Source: an uncultured Oscillospiraceae bacterium
GTDB lineage: Bacteria > Bacillota_A > Clostridia > Oscillospirales > Oscillospiraceae
Assembly: GCA_900769845.1 (NCBI GenBank)
Contig: CAAGIF010000189.1
Span: forward strand, 1 to 40,133
DNA: 40,133 nt
Direction: 5' to 3'
Each line of letters begins with the position of its first letter. Position 1 is the first letter of the stretch. Both the position numbers and the translations under genes were made by a program. Below, one piece after another: positions 14,594 to 19,850 of the stretch. The notes below the pieces were generated by a model that was not told the origin of the DNA, did no database searches, and saw nothing but the letters and a program-made list of their open reading frames with translations.

Positions 14594-14669
14594 TGGCGGG
14601 CCTTCCGGGATTCGAACCCGGGACCTTCGGATTATGAGTCCGCCGCACTCACCGCTGTGCTAAAGGCCC
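14594..14669 (-). tRNA. tRNA-Met (anticodon CAT)
   Basis: The - strand cloverleaf has acceptor GGGCCTT/AAGGCCC, anticodon loop CTCATAA (anticodon at 14636-14634), T-arm GGTTCGAATCC and encoded CCA (14596-14594). The first base pair is G-C, so it is not an initiator tRNA. The CTCATAA loop favours elongator Met; a tRNA-Ile2 with modified C34 cannot be excluded from sequence. Confidence 0.95.
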
Positions 14670-14726
14670 ATGTTTTGCCCGTCTTTCCGGGCTGCCAGCC
14701 GCTTTTGTTTGGCACCGCTTCGCAGC

Positions 14727-14990
14727 TTACGCCGTGCCGGTATATGCGCCTGCAGTCTCCCCTCTGCAAGGTATACCCATCTTCTTTTCGATTTCGAATA
14801 TCCTGTCATTCAGCCGGGTGATGTTTCCGGAAAGATTCATGATCATCATCTTCTGCCGGTTGATTCTCGGAATCGTTTCCCCGGCCTCCGTCATCTTGTC
14901 CAGCGCCTTTTTCGCGTGATCGCGCATCCGTATGCAGCTTTCACGTTCGATCTTGTATTTGTTCAGCATGCGGATATCATCATTGGGCAT
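14727..14990 (-). CDS. Small coiled-coil protein
   Basis: The 87-residue protein starts MPNDDIRMLNKYKIERESC. Two long helices (about 8-37 and 45-75, the second containing NLSGNITRLNDRIFEIEKKM) could form a hairpin. ATG 14990 has AGGTGG upstream; GTG 14999 is an alternative start. It directly follows the 64-residue gene and precedes the tRNAs. Function unknown. Confidence 0.6.
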   Translation of the reverse strand: MPNDDIRMLNKYKIERESCIRMRDHAKKALDKMTEAGETIPRINRQKMMIMNLSGNITRLNDRIFEIEKKMGIPCRGETAGAYTGTA

Positions 14991-14999
14991 ATCTTCCAC

Positions 15000-15194
15000 C
15001 TATCCTTCCCGGAAATAGGCGTCCAGCTCAATCTCCATCCGGGCGCCTATCCGCTCCGCGTCGTCACTGGTCAGCATTTCTCGGTTCATCTTTTCCTGGA
15101 ATCCCCGCTCGATCTCCTGGCATGCAATGCGCCATTCGGCGTATGTAAGCCCGGAAGCGGCGTTCAGCAGATTCAAAAGCCTTCTCTTTTCCAT
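15000..15194 (-). CDS. Small acidic helical protein
   Basis: The 64-residue protein, MEKRRLLNLLNAASGLTYAE then WRIACQEIERGF, is acidic and helical. Its ATG overlaps the stop of the preceding membrane gene (TGATG), so translation is coupled. No family recognised. Confidence 0.6.
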   Translation of the reverse strand: MEKRRLLNLLNAASGLTYAEWRIACQEIERGFQEKMNREMLTSDDAERIGARMEIELDAYFREG

Positions 15195-15373
15195 CACTGC
15201 ACCGCCAATCCCATCATTATGATGATCACGCCCACGGCGAATACCACGCCCAGCGTTGCCAGCAATACGGCGTTCACCGCCATCTTTCTTGCCTGTGCGG
15301 CCGCCGCCATGGCGGCAATGCATTCTTCGTGCAGCAGGCGCATCTCCTGCGCGTAATTCCTGTTATCCGGCAT
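15194..15373 (-). CDS. Small membrane protein (tail-anchored)
   Basis: The 59-residue protein has a charged N-terminal helix (MPDNRNYAQEMRLLHEECI) and one C-terminal transmembrane segment (AVLLATLGVVFAVGVIIIMM). ATG 15373 has GGGAGG at correct spacing; ATG 15379 is too close. It may be a membrane-acting early protein such as exclusion or host-takeover factor; no direct evidence. Confidence 0.6.
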   Translation of the reverse strand: MPDNRNYAQEMRLLHEECIAAMAAAAQARKMAVNAVLLATLGVVFAVGVIIIMMGLAVQ

Positions 15374-15587
15374 GTGCATCCTCCCGCTGCGCCATATCCA
15401 GGCGCTGCATCATCCTTCCGATGAATCTGCCGGCGAATTCCTCGGCTCCGGCCGGATCCTGTGCTTGCTCGGCGGCCTGTCTTTCGGCAACGGCGGCATT
15501 GTGTGCATTTACGAATCTTTCAAATGCCTTCTCGTGGCGGCCCTTGCTGCGCGCCATCTTGCGCAGCTCGCGTCCTTTCTTGCTCAT
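15363..15587 (-). CDS. Small basic protein
   Basis: The 74-residue protein, MSKKGRELRKMARSKGRHEK at the start, is strongly basic at the N terminus and helical after (AFERFVNAHNAAVAERQAAE). It may bind nucleic acid. ATG 15587 follows AAGGAGGAAAC. It overlaps both neighbours slightly. Confidence 0.6.
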   Translation of the reverse strand: MSKKGRELRKMARSKGRHEKAFERFVNAHNAAVAERQAAEQAQDPAGAEEFAGRFIGRMMQRLDMAQREDAHAG

Positions 15588-15793
15588 GTGGTTTCCTCCT
15601 TGAAATTTGTTGTTCGCAGTCGGCCTCTGCCTCTGCTGCGTGATTCGGTCGGAAAGGCTGGATCCATTACGCAAATCAAATCCCCTTCTTTGGACCAAAT
15701 CTCTTGTATCTGGCGGGTAGGATTTTCAGGCGTTCCGTTACCAACAACCGCGCAAACCAGAATGACTTCAATGATTTTTGCTTCGTTGATCAT
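15584..15793 (-). CDS. Small protein of unknown function
   Basis: The 69-residue protein begins MINEAKIIEVILVCAVVGNG and continues as short beta-like segments, with KEGDLICVMDPAFP, before a basic tail. The beta-rich start resembles small one-domain host-takeover proteins, but nothing is specific. AAGGTGG lies close to ATG 15793. Confidence 0.5.
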   Translation of the reverse strand: MINEAKIIEVILVCAVVGNGTPENPTRQIQEIWSKEGDLICVMDPAFPTESRSRGRGRLRTTNFKEETT

Positions 15794-15806
15794 CCATCCA
15801 CCTTCT

Positions 15807-16250
15807 TTACAAGCTCCATGTCGGGGGAGTGATACGCGATACAGGCGGTGAAACCGGAAACGCCGGGGGCACCGGGAACATATCCATATCCCGCACAGTC
15901 TGCGCTACGGCGGACAGCGAATCGCAGATTGTCTGGAAGTCAATGCTGTCCGTAGGCGCATTTTTCAGACGATCTTCGATCTTATCGCAGGCCAGCATGG
16001 CCAAATCTTCGATACGGGCCTGCATGTGCTGCTTGCGGGCGTTGCGGGCTTCAATTTCACGAAGCCGAATTCGCTCCATCTCGCGGCGTAGTTCCACGTT
16101 TTCGCGATCCTTTTCAAGCCGATCTTCGGTAGCCTTGGCAAGATCACGCTTCAGGTTGTAGTTTTCGATTCTCTGATTGGTGCTTTCATCACACATCTTC
16201 ATCAGCAGCGAATTGAGTTCCTTGATTTCGCGAGTTTTTCTTCCGAACAT
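15807..16250 (-). CDS. Coiled-coil protein of unknown function
   Basis: The 147-residue protein has a long charged coiled coil (about residues 5-85, e.g. NYNLKRDLAKATEDRLEKDR), then a helical region and a Pro-rich tail (PVPPAFPVSPPVSRITPP). AAAGGAGATG precedes ATG 16250. It is the second gene of the leftward early operon. Function unknown. Confidence 0.65.
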   Translation of the reverse strand: MFGRKTREIKELNSLLMKMCDESTNQRIENYNLKRDLAKATEDRLEKDRENVELRREMERIRLREIEARNARKQHMQARIEDLAMLACDKIEDRLKNAPTDSIDFQTICDSLSAVAQTVRDMDMFPVPPAFPVSPPVSRITPPTWSL

Positions 16251-16351
16251 AAGTGCATCTCCTTTCTGTTTCTCCCACGCCTTTGTAATTCGCGCGGATT
16301 CAAACCTACAAAAATGCCGGCAAAACGGAAATCAGTTTGACTGTTGCCTCC

Positions 16352-16375
16352 CCCGCACGATCTGCATCATGCGGG
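16352..16375 (+). terminator. Hairpin with T-run on the + strand downstream of the first early gene
   Basis: CCCGCACGAT-CTGC-ATCATGCGGG (one G-U pair) followed by TTTTTG reads as an intrinsic terminator on the + strand. No + strand gene is seen upstream of it, so it may block antisense read-through towards the switch. On the - strand it lies at the end of the 50-residue gene without a T-run. Confidence 0.4.
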
Positions 16376-16519
16376 TTTTTGCTGGGAGCTGAGCTTGTGC
16401 TCAGCGTTCATGCCGGCAATAACGCCCGCAATGTAGCTCTTTTGTTCCAGCTGGCACTTTTCCAAGATTGCCAGTGCTTCCTTTGTCGCTTTCTGCAATG
16501 CGCTTTCGTTATTCTGCAT
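16367..16519 (-). CDS. First gene of the leftward early operon, 50 residues
   Basis: ATG 16519, behind AAAGGAGCG, is the first start after the leftward consensus promoter. The product is helical: MQNNESALQKATKEALAILE, then KCQLEQKSYIAGVIAGM. It occupies the position of cro but shows no HTH motif. It may be a small anti-repressor or regulator. The stop lies inside a hairpin. Confidence 0.6.
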   Translation of the reverse strand: MQNNESALQKATKEALAILEKCQLEQKSYIAGVIAGMNAEHKLSSQQKPA

Positions 16520-16548
16520 TTCAAATCGCTCCTTTCTATCAATTTAAT

Positions 16549-16620
16549 TGACTGTGTCATTATTATAATTGACTGTGTAATATTTGTCAATAGGTTTTGG
16601 CAATTTTCTTGACAGAGTCA
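16549..16620. promoter_or_regulatory. Switch operators: three TGAC-N3-GTCA palindromes
   Basis: O1 is TGAC-TGT-GTCA at 16549-16559. O2 is TGACTGTGTAA (one arm degenerate) at 16570-16580. O3 is TGAC-AGA-GTCA at 16610-16620. O1-O2 spacing is 21 bp. O2 lies in the spacer of the leftward promoter and O3 overlaps the -35 of the repressor promoter. This is what a CI-like repressor operator should look like. Confidence 0.75.
16562..16590 (-). promoter_or_regulatory. Leftward early promoter
   Basis: TTGACA (16590-16585), 17-bp spacer, TATAAT (16567-16562) on the - strand: a perfect sigma-70/sigma-A consensus. It reads into the 50-residue gene and on through the early operon. The O2 palindrome lies in its spacer, so the repressor would block it. 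Confidence 0.88.
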
Positions 16621-16637
16621 TATTTTTATGATATTAT
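16609..16637 (+). promoter_or_regulatory. Repressor promoter
   Basis: TTGACA (16609-16614), 17-bp spacer, TATTAT (16632-16637) reads rightward into the CI-like gene. The palindrome O3 overlaps its -35, which suggests negative autoregulation at high repressor level. Confidence 0.85.
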
Positions 16638-16662
16638 CGCTTCATAGCAAGGAGGCGATAAT

Positions 16663-17037
16663 ATGACGTGTGGTTTTGCTGATCGCTTAAATGAATTGAT
16701 AAGCGATACTGGTATGAAAAAAGTGCAGTTTGCACAAGCTATCAAGGTAGATCAATCTTATATTTCACAGATGATTTCCGGTAAAAGAACTCCCAGTGAC
16801 CGCGTAATAGATGATATCTGTCGCGTATGCGGTGTGAACAAAGAGTGGCTATGTGATGGAACTCTTCCGAAGAAATCTTTGCACTCATCAGATTCTCTCG
16901 ACGCAATAGCCGATTCTTATAACCTTTCACCGCTTGACCGAGATATCCTAAAAGGATTCTTGGAACTCGACGATGTGCGACGTAGCATTGTGCTTGACAT
17001 GATGCGCGGCCTGATTGATTCTTCGGGAAACAAGTAA
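16663..17037 (+). CDS. CI-like XRE repressor
   Basis: The 124-residue protein has an N-terminal HTH_3 domain: RLNELISDTGMKKVQFAQAI, VDQSYISQMISGKRTPSDRV (about residues 8-55). The C-terminal half (about 65-124, LSPLDRDILKGFLELDDVRR) is a short helical dimerisation region without the LexA-like peptidase domain. It therefore would not be inactivated by RecA-stimulated self-cleavage. It is the likely master repressor, acting on the TGAC-N3-GTCA sites. ATG 16663 has AAGGAGG; a UUCG-loop terminator follows. Confidence 0.9.
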   Translation: MTCGFADRLNELISDTGMKKVQFAQAIKVDQSYISQMISGKRTPSDRVIDDICRVCGVNKEWLCDGTLPKKSLHSSDSLDAIADSYNLSPLDRDILKGFLELDDVRRSIVLDMMRGLIDSSGNK

Positions 17038-17042
17038 ATTTT

Positions 17043-17065
17043 CAGCCCTTCGGGGCTGTTTTTTT
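17043..17065 (+). terminator. Intrinsic terminator after the repressor gene
   Basis: CAGCCC-TTCG-GGGCTG followed by seven Ts: a compact UUCG-tetraloop terminator directly after the repressor stop. Confidence 0.9.
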
Positions 17066-17125
17066 ATTGCATTCCGTATTTTGAATCGTTATAATATTAT
17101 TAAATATAAAAATGGGGTTGATTTT

Positions 17126-17911
17126 GTGGCTGGTTGCTTATATATCGTTGGTGGTTTTCTGGTTTTTTGCGGTGTTTCCATCTGGGTCGTGGATGGATAC
17201 TCCAGTATCACCCTCGGTATAATCATCACCGGCGCAATTCCTTATCTTCTCAGGGGGTGCATTGTGATGCATCAATCCTTGCAAAGGGAAGGCCCTATCT
17301 GGTGGCTGAAATTTGCCCGCTACGTCGCCTTTAATCCGCTGATCTGGTTAATCGCCGCCATTCCGATGCTGGATCTTCAAAAGGAATCCGCTTTCGTCCT
17401 ATGCTGCTATATGCTCCTGATATCCATCGTTGTGCAGATCATATTCTGGGCTATCATGTTGTGCGGAAAGTATTTCGATAAAAAGCAGGCAGTAGAAAGC
17501 GAAGCTGTATCCACCTCTAAATCATTCACCCGCCTCGGTTTTGATAAGCATTCCGAAACTGTTTCTAAACTCTTGAACGAAAACATCGATCTTCGACAAA
17601 AGTGCTGCGAACTTGAACGTGATCTGGAAAACGCGCATTCACAAACAATTATCTTTGGTAAAAAGCAGGCAGCTGAATACAAAATGGATAAATTCGCACA
17701 GCTTGAATCCGAAAACGCCAGATTGAAAAAGGCCTATTCCGATCTGCAGGAGCGGCACATGCATCTCATTGCCGCCCGCGCCGTGGATCGGGATGCGGAA
17801 GCCGAAATCGCCCGCCTTTCTGAAGAAAACGCCCGGTTAAAATCCGATCTTGCAACCAGCCGGAATGCAGTTGATATATTTCAACGCAAGCTGGTCGATC
17901 TTCAAAAGTAA
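17126..17911 (+). CDS. Four-TM membrane protein with coiled-coil tail
   Basis: Starting at GTG 17126, the 261-residue protein has four hydrophobic segments (about residues 2-22, 28-48, 63-82 and 88-112). A long charged coiled coil follows (about 150-261; ERDLENAHSQ, SEENARLKSDLATS). It lies right after the repressor and before a strong terminator, a typical place for superinfection exclusion or other lysogen-expressed genes. The tail is predicted cytoplasmic. There is no catalytic motif, so it might sense or block DNA entry. Function inferred from architecture only. Confidence 0.72.
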   Translation: MAGCLYIVGGFLVFCGVSIWVVDGYSSITLGIIITGAIPYLLRGCIVMHQSLQREGPIWWLKFARYVAFNPLIWLIAAIPMLDLQKESAFVLCCYMLLISIVVQIIFWAIMLCGKYFDKKQAVESEAVSTSKSFTRLGFDKHSETVSKLLNENIDLRQKCCELERDLENAHSQTIIFGKKQAAEYKMDKFAQLESENARLKKAYSDLQERHMHLIAARAVDRDAEAEIARLSEENARLKSDLATSRNAVDIFQRKLVDLQK

Positions 17912-17916
17912 CCCCC

Positions 17917-17947
17917 CAGCTGCCGGATCCCCGGCAGCTGCTTTTTT
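17917..17947 (+). terminator. Intrinsic terminator
   Basis: CAGCTGCCGG-ATCC-CCGGCAGCTG (17917-17940) then C and six Ts. It ends + strand transcription after the membrane protein. The hairpin could also hinder - strand transcription coming from the 64-residue gene. Confidence 0.9.
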
Positions 17948-17953
17948 GTCCTA

Positions 17954-18148
17954 TCACCCGGCACATCCGCCGCAATCTGTGCGTATGATCATGTCGATCT
18001 TTCCTTCCGGCGCCGCCAGGTTCTTTATGATCCTTTTCTGATCCGGCAATATGAACCGGCGCACATCCGGCCATTCCGGGCGCTCTTCCGCGGTCACTGC
18101 GTATGTATCCAATATCGGGGTGCGGCTCTTCGCCGCATCCCTTTTCAC
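17954..18148 (-). CDS. Small protein of unknown function
   Basis: GTG 18148 overlaps the stop of the preceding gene as GTGA, with GAGGTGG upstream. The 64-residue product begins MKRDAAKSRTPILDTYAVTA and ends with CGGCAG. It forms a two-gene - strand island within the + strand lysogeny block. No family recognised. Confidence 0.5.
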   Translation of the reverse strand: MKRDAAKSRTPILDTYAVTAEERPEWPDVRRFILPDQKRIIKNLAAPEGKIDMIIRTDCGGCAG

Positions 18149-18387
18149 GCCACCACCTCGCAATTAATCTTCTTTGCCAGGGTTTTCATCACTTTGTCGC
18201 CGTAATGCTTCGCCACGTAGAAATCATCCGCGTGCGGATCCGCATCCAGGTTGTAAAAGATGGTCTTCAGCGGCACGGCTACCACGCTGCAGTATTGCGG
18301 GTATTCCGGCAGGTTCACATAATCCATATCGTAGCGGTCGGTGAGGGAAGGTTTGCGGGGATGGGGATTGCGGTTCTTGCGAGACAT
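18145..18387 (-). CDS. Small protein of unknown function
   Basis: The 80-residue protein has a basic N terminus (MSRKNRNPHPRKPSLTDRYD), then DYVNLPEYPQYCSVVAVPLK and a C-terminal helix. AAAGGAGGAAA precedes ATG 18387. It is the first gene of a divergent pair sharing the region with the second XRE gene promoter. Being opposite to all neighbours, it is probably accessory. Function unknown. Confidence 0.55.
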   Translation of the reverse strand: MSRKNRNPHPRKPSLTDRYDMDYVNLPEYPQYCSVVAVPLKTIFYNLDADPHADDFYVAKHYGDKVMKTLAKKINCEVVA

Positions 18388-18450
18388 GGTTTTTTCCTCC
18401 TTTATTGGTCATACCCTTGTGTTAAATCGCAAAATAACTGCGCGCGGAAA

Positions 18451-18479
18451 TTGACAACGCAAATATACTTCGGTATAAT
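18451..18479 (+). promoter_or_regulatory. Promoter and operator of the second XRE gene
   Basis: TTGACA (18451-18456), 17-bp spacer, TATAAT (18474-18479): perfect consensus. The palindrome TATAC-TTCG-GTATA (18464-18477) overlaps the spacer and -10, a likely autoregulatory operator distinct from the switch operators. Confidence 0.85.
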
Positions 18480-18506
18480 GTAGAAAAAAAGGCGAGGTGA
18501 TGCCTA

Positions 18507-18860
18507 TTGGATGAGAAACGAGTGTTTGCAAAGGTTGTTGGAGAAAGGCTTGCGGAAGTTCGTGCCGCACTGACTACCCCAACATTTCAACGAGAGGTCG
18601 AAGAAGCGATTGGTGTGAACCCGAACAACCTGTCCAACTGGGAAAAGGGTCATCATCCGCCGCCGTCCTTCCAGCTGAAGAAGCTTTGCGATTATTACGG
18701 ATGCTCTGCCGATTACGTCCTCGGCCTTACACCGAAGAAGTACACCGCGCAGGAGAAGCGGCTGATCGGGAAGATCGGCATGCTGGACGATCACGAACAG
18801 AATGCTGTCGAAGCGCTTGTGGATAGCCTTGCGGCGGCACATCAGCGGCTCGATGGCTGA
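18507..18860 (+). CDS. Second XRE-family repressor
   Basis: The 117-residue protein starts at TTG 18507 after GAGGTGA. The HTH region (about residues 10-70) includes EEAIGVNPNNLSNWEKGHHP and ends CDYYGCSADYVLGL, typical of XRE/Cro regulators. The C terminus is a short helical dimerisation segment. It has its own promoter and palindromic operator, so it forms an independent circuit from the main repressor. It probably controls either itself or the divergent 80-residue gene. Confidence 0.85.
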   Translation: MDEKRVFAKVVGERLAEVRAALTTPTFQREVEEAIGVNPNNLSNWEKGHHPPPSFQLKKLCDYYGCSADYVLGLTPKKYTAQEKRLIGKIGMLDDHEQNAVEALVDSLAAAHQRLDG

Positions 18861-19085
18861 AATTTACCATGCAAGCCGTAAAAAAGCAAGGGTATTTGGC
18901 TACCCGAAGCGAGCAACAGGATACCGAAATCGATACCCCGCCGCCCACTCAACAGGCAACCAAATACCCGTATTCAGGAATCAGGCTTCCGAAATCGCCG
19001 GAAAATCACCTTTTTTCGGGTATTTGACTTCCAATTTGCACCGGAAACAAGTTACCGGTGTTTTTCCCGAATTGAGGTGATTTTT
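18861..19085. other. Intergenic region dense in GGGTATTTG/ATACCC repeats
   Basis: This 225-bp gap has GGGTATTTGG (18890-18899), its inverted copy CCAAATACCC (18960-18969), a further GGGTATTTG (19018-19026), GGGTA-N6-TACCC (18890-18905) and AATAC-CC-GTATT near 18964. CCGAAATCG also occurs twice. It could be a regulatory or recombination site. A 75-residue frame crosses it but lacks a ribosome binding site. Confidence 0.5.
19039..19065 (+). terminator. Intrinsic terminator upstream of the tethered-HTH gene
   Basis: CACCGG (19039-19044) pairs with CCGGTG (19055-19060) followed by TTTTT. It would end transcription of the second XRE gene, only 20 bases before the next start codon, leaving the next gene dependent on read-through or an unseen promoter. 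Confidence 0.6.
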
Positions 19086-19715
19086 GTGCAGGCAAGCACA
19101 GAATTTAGGCTGAACAGTAAGGTTTTGTTTGATAAAATCGAAGCCATAAAGAAAAACCCGCCGGCTGAAATCATGGAATTCAAGGCTGCACGGCCGGAAT
19201 TTAAAACCGTGAATTGTGCTTTGATCGCTGAATACATCGGATTATCCGAAAAAACGCTTACCAATTTGAAGCTTGGCAAGCTCACAGACAGCAACTGCTC
19301 CACGATATGGCTTATATGTACCACGCTCGGAATCGACCCTCGAGAATATCTGGGCCTCCCGAAGCAATCCGAATGTAACCCGGAAACTTGCACCAGCCAT
19401 GCGCAAGCCCGGCTGGATGAAAAGCGGCAGCGAATTGCACAGATGGAAGCTGCGGCTGCCAATCAGGAAAGGGAGCTTGCAAAGCTGCGCACAATCATCA
19501 AGGAGCAAAGCATTGAATACGGCGGCGCCAAAGCCCGCGCAGAGGTGCTGGAACGCTTGATCTCCGAGAAGGACGGAAGCATAGCCCGGCGCGACAAAGG
19601 TATCCAGCAGCGCAATCGCATCATAGTCGGTATGATTATTCTTTTCCTGTGCATCCTCGTGGTTGATCTTCTGCTTGCCAAGTTTGGCTGGTTCAGGTTT
19701 GGCCCGATAAAATAA
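19086..19715 (+). CDS. Membrane-tethered HTH protein
   Basis: GTG 19086 follows GAGGTGA. The 209-residue protein has an N-terminal HTH-like domain (about 35-90: NCALIAEYIGLSEKTLTNLK, then STIWLICTTLGIDPREYLGL), similar to XRE/Cro domains. A coiled coil follows at about 105-175 (RLDEKRQRIAQMEAAAANQE). A single C-terminal transmembrane segment (IIVGMIILFLCILVVDLLLA) leaves a short tail. So a DNA-binding-type head would be held at the inner membrane face. It lies just before the integrase. Function unknown; regulation or membrane anchoring are possible. Confidence 0.72.
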   Translation: MQASTEFRLNSKVLFDKIEAIKKNPPAEIMEFKAARPEFKTVNCALIAEYIGLSEKTLTNLKLGKLTDSNCSTIWLICTTLGIDPREYLGLPKQSECNPETCTSHAQARLDEKRQRIAQMEAAAANQERELAKLRTIIKEQSIEYGGAKARAEVLERLISEKDGSIARRDKGIQQRNRIIVGMIILFLCILVVDLLLAKFGWFRFGPIK

Positions 19716-19748
19716 AAAGCACCGGCTGCGCCAACAGTCAGTGCTCAG

Positions 19749-19775
19749 GTATAGCGGTGGTGATGTTTGCTATAC
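19749..19775. other. Candidate attP core: GTATAGC inverted repeat
   Basis: GTATAGC (19749-19755) and GCTATAC (19769-19775) are perfect inverted repeats separated by 13 bases, in the 135-bp gap directly upstream of the large serine integrase. Large serine integrases commonly have attP, of about 50 bp with imperfect dyad symmetry, next to their own gene. It could instead be an operator. Confidence 0.4.
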
Positions 19776-19850
19776 GTCCCGTCCGGGGATAATTCATTTT
19801 AGCATATTCGCCGCCGCTTTTCAAGATATGTTTTGAAAGGCGGTCGTTTC

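Noticed and set aside
14421..14648. Frames of 70-130 codons across the tRNA region
   Set aside because: They are translations of tRNA genes and structured spacer (typical SNPGRPATQ-type tRNA shadow sequence), without ribosome binding sites.
18853..19080. 75-residue + strand frame starting ATGGCTGA over the second XRE stop
   Set aside because: The overlap geometry is attractive, but there is no ribosome binding site, the frame crosses repeated GGGTATTTG/ATACCC motifs and a terminator-like hairpin, and the sequence is not recognisable. Treated as intergenic.
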